From NCBI RefSeq assembly GCF_001613265.1, contig NZ_BDCA01000012.1, positions 1-64,000 on the forward strand: a DNA stretch of 64,000 nucleotides, read 5' to 3'. The notes beneath the pieces were generated by a model that was not told the origin of the DNA, did not search any database, and saw only the letters and a list, made by a program, of their open reading frames with translations. Position numbers and translations under genes: made by a program. Positions 34,696 to 42,497 of the stretch are shown piece after piece (positions within the stretch are counted from its first letter, which is position 1; the number at the start of each line of letters is the position of its first letter). The DNA is from Nocardia vermiculata NBRC 100427 (GTDB lineage: Bacteria > Actinomycetota > Actinomycetes > Mycobacteriales > Mycobacteriaceae).

Positions 34696-35943
34696 CTAGG
34701 CGGTAGCCAGTACGACCAGCACCACCAGCAACAGCACCACCACGCCGACGATGATCCCGATGATCAGTCCGGTATTGGACTTCTGCGCGGGAGCCGGCCG
34801 ATATCCGTACGGCTGGTTGTACTGACCGCCCCCGCCGTAGTTCGGCTGGTTCACCGGGGCCATACCGTTCGGCTGCGGCTGGGCCATCGGTTGCGGCTGG
34901 GCCATCTGATAGGGGTGCGGCGCAGCCCCCGGATGCGGTTGCGCCATGGGATGTGGCTGTGACATCTGCCGCGCGGCCTGCGGGACCGAGGGCCCGGTCG
35001 TCGGCCGCGGCATCTGGGCGTGATTGGCCGGCCCGGTCGGTGGGCGGCCCTGCGTCGCCATCGGCGGGCCGGTATACGGGCGCCCGGCGGTCGGCATCCG
35101 GGGGACGCTCTGCGGTGACACGGCCCGGCGGGCGGCGGCCGCGAATTCGGCACAACTGCCGAAGCGGTCCGCCGGACGCTTCGACATGGCTTTGAGCAGG
35201 ACCGGATCCAGGGCGGCAGGCAGGTCGCGGCGCACGCTGCTCAGCGCCGGCGGCGGTCCCTGCAGATGTCCCCGGATCACCGCGGCCGGATTCGGCGCGT
35301 TGAACGGGCCCCGTCCGGTGAACAACCAGAACAGGCTGCAGGCCAGCGAGTACTGGTCCGAACTACCGTCGAGCGGGGCACCGGTGAGCTGTTCGGGTGA
35401 GGCGTAGGCCAGCGTCGCGGTGAAGGTGCCGGTCTGGGTGAGGTGGCCGCTGTCGTCGCGCAGCCGGGCGATACCGAAGTCGGTGAGGTAGACCCGCTCA
35501 CCCTTACCTCCGGTGGAGCGAGCCAGGAGCATATTGCCGGGCTTCACGTCACGGTGCATGACCCCGGTGCCGTGCGCGTAATCCAATGCCTCGCCGACCT
35601 CGGCGATGATCTGCACCGCACGTTCGGGCGGCAGTTTCTTCGGGTCCACACTCGAGGCGTCGATACCGTCGATGTACTGCATCGAGATCCAGAGCTGGCC
35701 GTCCTCGAGCCCACGGTCGTAGACCGTGACCACCTTGGGATGGTCGAGCTGGGCGACCAGGTCGGCCTCGCGTTCGAATCGGGCCCGGATCTCCGGATCC
35801 GCCACCATTTCCCGGTTGAGCAGCTTCAGCGCGGTCATCCGCGGCAACCGCGGATGTTTGGCGAGATACACCTGTCCCATACCACCGCGGCCCAACAGTC
35901 GTTCGATGACGTAGCCCGCGAACACATCGCCGTTGGCCAGCAT
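34696..35943 (-). CDS. Membrane-anchored Ser/Thr protein kinase (PknA/PknB-like domain)
   Basis: 415 aa from ATG 35943. Eukaryotic-type kinase with the glycine loop LLGRGGMGQVY at residues 16-26, catalytic Lys in TALKLL, HRDVKPGN (about 138), DFG (about 159) and the ASPEQLTG activation segment end. A Pro/Gln/Met-rich tail with imperfect MAQPQP/MAQPHP repeats follows, then one membrane helix near the C-terminus (GLIIGIIVGVVVLLLVVLVV) and almost no outer domain. It therefore lacks a PASTA-type sensor. It lies 70 nt upstream of the ABC ATPase in the same direction, so it could act on that exporter. Confidence 0.93.
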   Translation of the reverse strand: MLANGDVFAGYVIERLLGRGGMGQVYLAKHPRLPRMTALKLLNREMVADPEIRARFEREADLVAQLDHPKVVTVYDRGLEDGQLWISMQYIDGIDASSVDPKKLPPERAVQIIAEVGEALDYAHGTGVMHRDVKPGNMLLARSTGGKGERVYLTDFGIARLRDDSGHLTQTGTFTATLAYASPEQLTGAPLDGSSDQYSLACSLFWLFTGRGPFNAPNPAAVIRGHLQGPPPALSSVRRDLPAALDPVLLKAMSKRPADRFGSCAEFAAAARRAVSPQSVPRMPTAGRPYTGPPMATQGRPPTGPANHAQMPRPTTGPSVPQAARQMSQPHPMAQPHPGAAPHPYQMAQPQPMAQPQPNGMAPVNQPNYGGGGQYNQPYGYRPAPAQKSNTGLIIGIIVGVVVLLLVVLVVLATA

Positions 35944-36038
35944 GCCCGCTCCCACTCCCGTGCCGAAAACACGACCATAGCAGCCCACGAGAAGGCGCTG
36001 CTGCGCGTTTGTCGGTGGCGACCGATACGCTCTCTACC

Positions 36039-36809
36039 ATGCGCATTGGAGCACACGTCCGCCAAGACAGTGATCCGATCGGCTTCGGCGAGCGGCTGGG
36101 CGCCGAAGTGATCCAGATGTTCGTGGTGGACCCACAGAGCTGGGACAAACCACAGCCGCACCCGCAGGCCGAGCAGATCAAGGCCAGCCCGATCGACGTC
36201 GTGGTCCACTCCTCGTATCAGATCAACGTGGCCAGTACGAACAACCGCCTGCGGATGCCCTCGCGCAACGCGGTGGCGCTGCAGGCGCAGGCCGCGGCCG
36301 ATCTGGGCGCGTTCGGCCTGGTCGTGCACGGCGGGCATGTGCGCTCGGATGCCGAGCGCGAGGCCGGAATCGTCAACTGGGGCAAGCTGTTCAGCCGCCA
36401 GCAGGACAAGGGCGGGTTCGCGGTGCCGATTCTGGTGGAGAACACCGCCGGTGGTAATCACGCCATGGCACGCCATTTCGATTCGATCGCCCGGCTGTGG
36501 GACGAGATCGGTGACTACGGCGCCGGGTTCTGCCTGGACACCTGCCATGCCTGGGCCGGCGGTGAGGAACTGATCGGTGTGGTGGAACGGATCCGCGCCA
36601 TCACCGGACGCATCGATCTGGTGCACCTGAACTCCTCGCGCGACGACTTCGACTCCGGCGCCGACCGGCATGCCAACTTCGCCGACGGCACCATCGATCC
36701 GCAGTTGCTCGCCGAGGTCTGCCGCACCGCCGATGCCCCGGTCGTGCTCGAAACACCCGCCGATGGCGTCGCCGACGACCTGGCCTACCTGCGCGAACAC
36801 GTCGGCTGA
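36039..36809 (+). CDS. nfo: Deoxyribonuclease IV / AP endonuclease
   Basis: TIM-barrel AP endonuclease of base excision repair, cutting 5' to abasic sites, 256 aa from ATG 36039. The tri-metal ligand set of the family is visible: His in VVVHSSYQ, His in VVHGGH, Glu in LVENTAGG, Asp and His in LDTCHAW, His in VHLNSS, Asp and His in GADRHANF and Glu in VLETP. Length equals the mycobacterial End protein. It is divergent from the kinase with 95 nt between starts. No partner repair genes are next to it. Confidence 0.93.
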   Translation: MRIGAHVRQDSDPIGFGERLGAEVIQMFVVDPQSWDKPQPHPQAEQIKASPIDVVVHSSYQINVASTNNRLRMPSRNAVALQAQAAADLGAFGLVVHGGHVRSDAEREAGIVNWGKLFSRQQDKGGFAVPILVENTAGGNHAMARHFDSIARLWDEIGDYGAGFCLDTCHAWAGGEELIGVVERIRAITGRIDLVHLNSSRDDFDSGADRHANFADGTIDPQLLAEVCRTADAPVVLETPADGVADDLAYLREHVG

Positions 36810-36914
36810 GGCCCGGCCCGGCCGGCGGCTTGTAATCGCGGTGACCGTAACCCTGGTTGCCCGCGGGCCACGATGGTGTGCTCGGACCACAGCAGTCCGA
36901 ACGAAAGGCCCGCC

Positions 36915-37844
36915 ATGACAGTCGATCAGGTAGCACCATCGGTAACGGTCACGAAGCTGGGCACCCACATCGGTGCTCGGATCGAGGGGGTCCGGCTGGG
37001 CGGGGATCTGTCCCCGGAGGAGGTCGCCGCGATCCGGTCCGCCCTGGGCGAGCACAAGGTGATCTTCTTCCGGGAGCAACACCATCTCACCGAGGACGGT
37101 CAGTACGAATTCGCCGAACTACTCGGCAGCCCCACCACCCCGCATCCGACGGTGACGTCGAAAGGGGTGAAGAGCCTGGCGATCGACTCCCATCACGGCC
37201 GCGCCAACAGCTGGCACAGCGATGTCACCTTCGTCGATCGCATTCCCAAGGCGTCCATCCTGCGGGCGGTGCAACTCCCGGCCTACGGCGGCTCCACCAC
37301 ATGGGCGTCGACGGTCGCGGCCTACGAATCGCTGCCCGATCCGCTCAAGCGCCTGGCCGAGGGATTGCGAGCCCGGCACACCAATCAATACGACTACGCG
37401 GCGACGACCGATGATCGGCCCGATGCGAATTCGCGCGCCTACCGCGAGGAATTCGAATCCACCTACTACGAGACCGAACATCCGGTGGTGCGCGTGCACC
37501 CCGAAACCGGTGAGCGGGCACTGCTGCTGGGCCATTTCGTCAAACAATTCGTGGGCCTGTCCGGCAACGAATCCCATGCGTTGTTCCGCTTGTTCCAGGA
37601 TCGGGTGACCCGGCTCGAGCACACCACCCGCTGGAACTGGGCACCCGGCGATGTCGCGATCTGGGACAACCGGGCCACCCAGCACTACGCGATCGACGAT
37701 TACGACGGTGCCGAACACCGCAAGCTGACCCGCATCACACTGGCCGGCGATATCCCCGTCGGTGTGGACGGCAGCGCGAGTACGGTCCTGACCGGCAATG
37801 CCGAGCACTACTCGATCGTCGAAGAGCTTCCCCACGCGGCCTGA
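36915..37844 (+). CDS. TauD/TfdA-type Fe(II)/2-oxoglutarate dioxygenase
   Basis: 309 aa from ATG 36915, with AAAGG upstream. Alpha-ketoglutarate-dependent dioxygenases of this group cleave sulfonates or alkyl sulfates (AtsK, and M. tuberculosis Rv3406). The iron triad is visible as His and Asp of WHSDVTF (near residue 95) and the distal His of [10 protein letters not shown] (near 255), and the 2-oxoglutarate Arg is in [11 protein letters not shown]. The block [12 protein letters not shown] is typical. The alkyl-sulfatase-like subgroup is favoured but the substrate is not proven. No sulfur transport genes are adjacent. Confidence 0.93.
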   Translation: MTVDQVAPSVTVTKLGTHIGARIEGVRLGGDLSPEEVAAIRSALGEHKVIFFREQHHLTEDGQYEFAELLGSPTTPHPTVTSKGVKSLAIDSHHGRANSWHSDVTFVDRIPKASILRAVQLPAYGGSTTWASTVAAYESLPDPLKRLAEGLRARHTNQYDYAATTDDRPDANSRAYREEFESTYYETEHPVVRVHPETGERALLLGHFVKQFVGLSGNESHALFRLFQDRVTRLEHTTRWNWAPGDVAIWDNRATQHYAIDDYDGAEHRKLTRITLAGDIPVGVDGSASTVLTGNAEHYSIVEELPHAA

Positions 37845-37856
37845 CGGAACCCACCC

Positions 37857-37887
37857 TTGACCTGAAGTCAGGTTGAGAATTTAGGTT
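37857..37887 (+). promoter_or_regulatory. MerR-type promoter-like element with short dyad
   Basis: TTGACC at 37857-37862 and TAGGTT at 37882-37887 are separated by 19 bp, the long spacing typical of MerR/SoxR-controlled promoters. The perfect inverted repeat ACCTGA-AG-TCAGGT (37860-37873) overlaps the -35. It sits between convergent genes and points to no gene in the sense direction within 600 nt. Confidence 0.35.
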
Positions 37888-37935
37888 CGGGTGCACACCG
37901 CTCGCCCTAGGCGCGCGCTCTGAACGGCGGCTGCC

Positions 37936-38187
37936 TCAAGCAGATTCGTTGGTGTCCGCGCGCAGCTTCAGCAGAACCAAGCCGGATGTGAACGCCAGAA
38001 TCAAACCGACCACGGTGATTTCGACACGAAGCCCGGCGATGCCGAGCACCGCGCCGACCAGCCCACCCAGGAAGACCACCCACGCCACAATGCGAGCGGT
38101 AGCCATCCAAGCGGTGCGCGAGGATCCGGCCCCGACCGAATCATCCTGCGACACCACGCGTGTGGGGGATGTCGAATAAGCTCCCAT
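37936..38187 (-). CDS. Small two-helix membrane protein
   Basis: 83 aa from ATG 38187, with GAGGAGAAGTG directly upstream (ATG preferred over the in-frame GTG before it). The N-terminal 27 residues are hydrophilic (SQDDSVGAGSSR), followed by two hydrophobic helices, IVAWVVFLGGLVGAVLGIAG and TVVGLILAFTSGLVLL, and a short polar tail. Function unknown. Two TTCGAA-containing direct repeats lie 30-55 nt upstream. Confidence 0.7.
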   Translation of the reverse strand: MGAYSTSPTRVVSQDDSVGAGSSRTAWMATARIVAWVVFLGGLVGAVLGIAGLRVEITVVGLILAFTSGLVLLKLRADTNESA

Positions 38188-38484
38188 CACTTCTCCTCGA
38201 TGACGCCTGCCGAGACGTTCGAATCCGAAAAGTTCGAATCATCGGCGTCGCCGGCACGCATCACGCGTCGCACATGTAACTTCGCTCACAAGGTACTCGT
38301 TCGTCACCAAAACTCCATAAGACACGTCGGTGCGACACGCCGCATGTGACTATTTCGTTATTTGAGCACGTAGCGTTTCAGGTTACTGTCCGGTATTTTG
38401 CCCACCGGCAGCGCGTTCTGGCCCTGCCGACCGGTCTCCGATACTGTGAGGCCCACTCGGAACAGTTGAGGGAGCACCACATCC
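38188..38484. other. AT-richer intergenic stretch between divergent small genes
   Basis: This 297-nt region separates the two-helix membrane protein (leftward) from the lipoprotein-like gene (rightward). It is less GC-rich than its surroundings and contains the paired TTCGAA repeats. A TACTGT near 38443-38448 could be a -10 box for the rightward gene. No gene was recognised in it. Confidence 0.5.
38217..38240. promoter_or_regulatory. Direct repeat of GTTCGAATC upstream of a small membrane gene
   Basis: GTTCGAATC occurs at 38217-38225 and 38232-38240, 15 bp apart, each with a palindromic TTCGAA core. The spacing would put the two copies about 1.5 helical turns apart, on opposite faces. They lie 30-53 nt upstream of the leftward start at 38187. 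The binding protein is unknown. Confidence 0.35.
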
Positions 38485-39096
38485 ATGGACGACAGGGTGG
38501 ACACGGGGGATCGCGCGGATGCCGAAACCTCCGGCCGCCTACAGCTGAACGGCCGCCTGAACATGAAGGTGGCAGGTCCGGCCATGGCGGCCGGGGCGGT
38601 GTCGCTCGGGCTGGTGCTGATCGGCGCCTGCGGGATCGGACAGGACGACGTATATGTCGCCCCGCCGCCGCTCGCAGCCGATCTGCAGGTGGCCTCGACG
38701 CCGGTGAAGCAGGTGAGCGGCACCACCACCGCCCAGGTGGTGATCCCGCCCTCGCCGACCTGGCGAGTCGCGGTGAACACTCCCCCGCGTCGCACCACCA
38801 CCTCCGCCCCCACCACGATGGAATCGACGGAGTCCGTCGAGTCGACCGGTTCACGGCCGAGCGACCTGCCGTCCCGGCCGCCGACCACGACGTACAGCAC
38901 CACGCGCACCACCGAACCGGAGACCCCCGAGACTTCCGACCGCGCAGACGGCTTCACGATCCCCGACACCACCCACAGCGACTCGAGCGACACCGAAGAG
39001 ACCACGACCACTCGCCCGTACCCGAGCACGGAATCGTCCCCCACCACCGACTCGTTCTTCTCCGACGACGGCTACGAACCGTACGAGGACAACTGA
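38485..39096 (+). CDS. Thr/Ser/Pro-rich lipoprotein-like envelope protein
   Basis: 203 aa, family not recognised. A hydrophobic segment (AGAVSLGLVLIGAC) ends in a lipobox-like IGAC near residue 49; an internal ATG at 38563 would give a classical short signal peptide beginning MKVAGPAM. The remaining 150 residues are low-complexity, rich in Thr, Ser and Pro, with runs such as TTTRPYP and ending in acidic EPYEDN. Such sequence is typical of extended, possibly glycosylated cell-surface linkers. Role unknown. GAGGGAG lies upstream of ATG 38485. Confidence 0.65.
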   Translation: MDDRVDTGDRADAETSGRLQLNGRLNMKVAGPAMAAGAVSLGLVLIGACGIGQDDVYVAPPPLAADLQVASTPVKQVSGTTTAQVVIPPSPTWRVAVNTPPRRTTTSAPTTMESTESVESTGSRPSDLPSRPPTTTYSTTRTTEPETPETSDRADGFTIPDTTHSDSSDTEETTTTRPYPSTESSPTTDSFFSDDGYEPYEDN

Positions 39097-39140
39097 GCCT
39101 GCGCCCGGCCCTCGGGTCCCGGCCACTCGTGCGATGAAAA

Positions 39141-39177
39141 GGGCGGTGGTCACGCGGATCCGCGACGACCACCGCCC
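39141..39177 (-). terminator. Perfect hairpin terminating the acyl-CoA dehydrogenase operon
   Basis: GGGCGGTGGTC at 39141-39151 pairs perfectly over 11 bp with GACCACCGCCC at 39167-39177. The loop itself contains the palindrome CGCGGATCCGCG, which can extend the stem. Read leftward, the stem is followed by CTTTTC, an intrinsic-terminator T-tract for the dehydrogenase operon. It lies between convergent genes and can also block rightward transcription. Confidence 0.75.
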
Positions 39178-39210
39178 CACGGCATCAGCAGATGCCGGCT
39201 GCGCTGACGA

Positions 39211-40338
39211 TCAGAGTTCGGCCAGGCCGTACTCGCCCACCCTGCTGCTCAGCACGCCGAGGTGCTCGCGTCGCCCACCCAGCGTCTGGTCGATCGCGGT
39301 GAGCCGGGCGACGTAGTGCCCGACCGGATATTCGGTGGTGATGCCGATACCGCCGTGCATCTGCACCGCTTCCTGGCCGACATGACGGGCCCCGCCGCCC
39401 ACCTGCAGACGCGCACGCGACACCGCCGTCGCCACCTCGGTCACCTCGGCGAGCGCGGCCGTCGCGTAGTAGCTCATGCTGCGCGCCAGTTCCAGCGAGA
39501 CGTACATGTCGGCGGCGCGCTGGGTCAGTGTCTGGAACTTCGACAAGGTGACGCCGAACTGCTTGCGGGTCTTCAGATATTCGGTCGTCAGGCGCAGTGT
39601 TTCGGTCATCGCACCGATCGATTCCGCGCACAGGCTCGCCTGGGCGGCATCGAGGGCACTCGCGACCGCTGCCGCGGCATCCGCGTCGGCACCGAGCAAT
39701 TCGGCGGGCGCAGAGGCGAATTCGACCTGCGCGCCACGACGTCCGTCGAAAGTGCGATACGGCGTGCGAGTGACCCCGTCGGCATCGGCGGCCACCGCGA
39801 AGACGCGGGTCGTGCCGTCGTCCGCCCGTGCGGTGACGATCAGTTCACCCGCACAGTCACCGTGCGGAACCCGGCTCTTCACACCGGTCAACCGGTAACC
39901 GTCGCCGTCGGCGGTCGCGGTGGTGGAGATCGCCAGATCGGGCCAGCGTGACCCGGCTTCCTCATGTGCGAAGGCCAGCAGCAGGCTGCCGGCGACGACC
40001 TCGGGCAGGATGCGCTGCCGCTGTTCGGCGGTGGCCACCGCCGCGACCACCCCACCGGGTAGCAGCACGGCGTCCAGCAGGGGTTCGGGCGCCAGCCGAG
40101 CGCCGATCTCCTCCATCACGACCATGGTCTCCACGGGCCCCGCCCCGACACCGCCGTCGGACTCGCTGAAAGCGAGCCCCAGCACACCCAGCTCGGCCAG
40201 CTGCGACCAGACCTCACGGCTCCAGCCGAGTTCGGTGTCGACCACCTTCAGCCTGGTCTCCGGATCGTAGGTGCGGGCCAGCAGATCGCGCACCGTATCG
40301 CGCAGCATGACCTGTTCATCGGTGAGTTCGAAATCCAT
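39211..40338 (-). CDS. Acyl-CoA dehydrogenase (FadE), second subunit of a pair
   Basis: 375 aa. Acyl-CoA dehydrogenase fold with N-terminal helical domain, a middle beta region (LLLAFAHEEAGS) and C-terminal helices with RKQFGVTLSKFQ and QMHGGIGITTEYPVGHY. It starts 9 nt after its larger partner and the two probably form the alpha2beta2 dehydrogenases found in actinobacterial steroid and branched-chain breakdown (the FadE17-FadE18 and FadE28-FadE29 type). The usual catalytic Glu site could not be assigned with confidence. Substrate unknown. Confidence 0.9.
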   Translation of the reverse strand: MDFELTDEQVMLRDTVRDLLARTYDPETRLKVVDTELGWSREVWSQLAELGVLGLAFSESDGGVGAGPVETMVVMEEIGARLAPEPLLDAVLLPGGVVAAVATAEQRQRILPEVVAGSLLLAFAHEEAGSRWPDLAISTTATADGDGYRLTGVKSRVPHGDCAGELIVTARADDGTTRVFAVAADADGVTRTPYRTFDGRRGAQVEFASAPAELLGADADAAAAVASALDAAQASLCAESIGAMTETLRLTTEYLKTRKQFGVTLSKFQTLTQRAADMYVSLELARSMSYYATAALAEVTEVATAVSRARLQVGGGARHVGQEAVQMHGGIGITTEYPVGHYVARLTAIDQTLGGRREHLGVLSSRVGEYGLAEL

Positions 40339-40347
40339 GATGCCGCC

Positions 40348-41520
40348 TCACAATCCGAGGATGGTGGAGGCGATGATGGTGCGCTGCACCTCGTTCGAGC
40401 CTCCGTAGATGCTGGTCTTGCGGTAGTTCAGATAGGTGGGGCCGGTGCGCTGCGCCCACTCGGGTGCGCCGATGCCGGTCGCTCCCACCGGGACGGCGTC
40501 CGGACCGGCGACATCGAGCATCAGCTCGGTGGCGGCCTGCTGCAGTTCGGTACCTCGCAGTTTCAGCACCGACGACACCGGATTCGGCTTGCCCTCCGCG
40601 GAATTGGCGACCACCCGCAGCAGCGTCAACTCCAGCGCCAGCAGCTCGTTCTCCAGCTCCGCGACCCGGGCGGCGAAGACCGGATCCTCGAGCAGCGTCC
40701 CGGCACCGGATTTGATCTGTGCCGCATGTTCTTTCGCGGTGGCGATCACCACCTTGGTGTGACCGACGCCGGCGATGCCGGTGCGCTCGTTGCCGAGCAG
40801 GAACTTCGCGTAGGTCCAGCCCATGTTCTCCTCGCCGACCAGCTGATCGGCGGGCACCCGGACGTTCTCGAAGAAGACCTCGTTCACCTCCTGCCGGCCA
40901 TCGACCAGTTTGATCGGCCGGATGGTGACACCGGGCGAATTCACGTCGAACAGCAGCATGGAGATGCCGGCCTGCTTCTTCGGCGCATTCGGATCGGTGC
41001 GAACCAGGCAGAAGATCCAGTCGGCGTACTGCGCGAGCGTGGTCCAGATCTTCTGCCCGTTGACGATGTAGGAATCGCCGTCGCGCACCGCGGTGGTGCG
41101 CAGCGAGGCCAGATCCGATCCCGCGTCGGGCTCGGAAAATCCCTGGCACCACCAGATGTCCAGCGCGGCGGTCGGCGGCAGGAAACGCTGTTTGAGTTCC
41201 TCGGAGCCGAACTGGGCGATGACCGGGCCGATCATGTTGGCGTTGAAGGTCAGCGGCTCGGGCACACACGCCAGCTGCATCTCGTCTTCCCAGATGTGGC
41301 GCTGCATGGGCGTCCAGTCCTGGCCACCCCACTGCACCGGCCACTTCGGTACGGCGATTCCACGCTCGTGCAGCAGTTTGTGGTTCGCGACGATGTCCGC
41401 ACGGGTGAGTTCCCGGCCGTTTTCGACCTTGTCCCGGATTTCGGCCGGAATCTCGGTCCGGAAGAACGTCCGTAGTTCGTCCCGGAAGGCCACCTCATCG
41501 GATGACAGGGCAAGTTTCAT
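40348..41520 (-). CDS. Acyl-CoA dehydrogenase (FadE), first subunit of a pair
   Basis: 390 aa from ATG 41520, with GGGAG 6 nt upstream; a second ATG two codons earlier is possible. Family motifs are CQGFSEPDAGSDLASL, the FAD-proximal block NGQKIWTTLAQYADW and the C-terminal RKTSIYGGSNEVQRTI. It resembles FadE17-like subunits, which pair with a second FadE encoded next to them. The operon is upstream-flanked by a TetR regulator in the same direction, the probable controller. 2,3-Dehydrogenation of an unknown acyl-CoA is inferred. Confidence 0.92.
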   Translation of the reverse strand: MKLALSSDEVAFRDELRTFFRTEIPAEIRDKVENGRELTRADIVANHKLLHERGIAVPKWPVQWGGQDWTPMQRHIWEDEMQLACVPEPLTFNANMIGPVIAQFGSEELKQRFLPPTAALDIWWCQGFSEPDAGSDLASLRTTAVRDGDSYIVNGQKIWTTLAQYADWIFCLVRTDPNAPKKQAGISMLLFDVNSPGVTIRPIKLVDGRQEVNEVFFENVRVPADQLVGEENMGWTYAKFLLGNERTGIAGVGHTKVVIATAKEHAAQIKSGAGTLLEDPVFAARVAELENELLALELTLLRVVANSAEGKPNPVSSVLKLRGTELQQAATELMLDVAGPDAVPVGATGIGAPEWAQRTGPTYLNYRKTSIYGGSNEVQRTIIASTILGL

Positions 41521-41798
41521 GGGCATCTCCCACCGTTCGGCGAAGGTTCGCATCGAATCTACGCCTCGAATCGAACCGCTCAACGATCGGATCATAAACG
41601 GCGAATCACCTGAAAGCCGCGCAGCACATCCCACCGCCGGATCACCATCGCCGATGCGGAACCGTTAGGTTGCGGGACACCGAAGCCGGACCGCCGTCAT
41701 GCCCCCACAAGCTCACTAAGTTAATTAAAGTTCGCATCCGGGCACGGCTCGGTGGCACGACGAGACGGGGCTTTCCCGTGCCGGTGGGGTAACCCCGT
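41521..41798. other. Leader region of the acyl-CoA dehydrogenase operon
   Basis: This gap holds an AT-rich island (TTAATTAA within 41718-41729) unlike the surrounding GC-rich DNA, a plausible place for the leftward fadE promoter and a TetR operator. No longer dyad was resolved. A tiny leftward frame MTAVRLRCPAT follows GGGGG near 41698, too short to call. Confidence 0.4.
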
Positions 41799-41805
41799 TC
41801 ACCGG
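41781..41805 (-). terminator. Hairpin at the end of the TetR gene
   Basis: CCGGT-GGGG-TAA-CCCC-GTTC-ACCGG forms a nested stem covering the TetR stop codon. It may end or attenuate transcription before the acyl-CoA dehydrogenase genes. Confidence 0.35.
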
Positions 41806-42497
41806 CTCGCCAACAGTGCGGTGAGCCAGCGCAGGACCACGGCCCGGAATTCGTCGGGATTGTTCGGCGCAGGATCCGAGTCGAGTGCCCGGGCACCCAC
41901 GAGACTGTCGAAAAGCAGTCCCTCCAGCAGACTGATCAAGTCACGTGCCGCCCGGGACGGGTCCGGCGCGTCCAGCGACACCATCAGATCCCGAGCCGCC
42001 GCACGGGAGAACAGGCAGCCCGCCAGTGCGCGGCGCAGCTCGTCGTCCGCAGCGGCATCGGCGGCCAGCGCGTAGCGAGCGAGGGCGTCGCGGCGGCGCT
42101 CGCCGGTCAGGAGTGCGAGCTGATCGGCGATCAGCCTCGCGGCACCGTCGACCGGATCGTCGTGGACCGCTTCCGCCGCCAGCGCGGTGTGAAACGCGGT
42201 GCGCGAGGCCGTGGTCAACGCGACGATCGCCGCGTGCAGCAGCTCGCCGCGAGTGCGGTAGTAGTACGAGGTCGACCCGCGCGCGATGCCCAGCCGATCA
42301 TCGATGCCGTGATGGGTCACGGCCCGATTGCCACCCTCGGCAGCCAGTTCCAGCGCGGCCGCGCAGATGGCATCCCGGCGCGACGGACGGCCCGTCGCGC
42401 CCGCGGTGTCTGGTAGTGGCTGCGGCAGTGCTCGCCTCCGGTCAGCTGCGCGGCTTGCGGCGGTCGAACTTGCGACCACCCTCACGCCGGGGACCAC
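41799..42497 (-). CDS. TetR family transcriptional regulator
   Basis: Up to 232 aa from GTG 42497; later GTG codons at the VRVVASS segment are equally possible, and all overlap the end of the helicase gene by up to 55 nt. The TetR helix-turn-helix is NRAVTHHGIDDRLGIARGST followed by SYYYRTRGELLHAA (about residues 56-90). The C-terminal ligand domain is Ala/Arg-rich. It lies 278 nt upstream of the paired acyl-CoA dehydrogenase genes and probably responds to an acyl-CoA made or used by them, which is inference. Confidence 0.85.
   Translation of the reverse strand: MVPGVRVVASSTAASRAADRRRALPQPLPDTAGATGRPSRRDAICAAALELAAEGGNRAVTHHGIDDRLGIARGSTSYYYRTRGELLHAAIVALTTASRTAFHTALAAEAVHDDPVDGAARLIADQLALLTGERRRDALARYALAADAAADDELRRALAGCLFSRAAARDLMVSLDAPDPSRAARDLISLLEGLLFDSLVGARALDSDPAPNNPDEFRAVVLRWLTALLASR

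Noticed and set aside
38563..39096. Shorter start for the lipoprotein-like gene
   Set aside because: The internal ATG makes a neater signal peptide but has no ribosome site; GAGGGAG favours the longer start, so it is kept only as an alternative.
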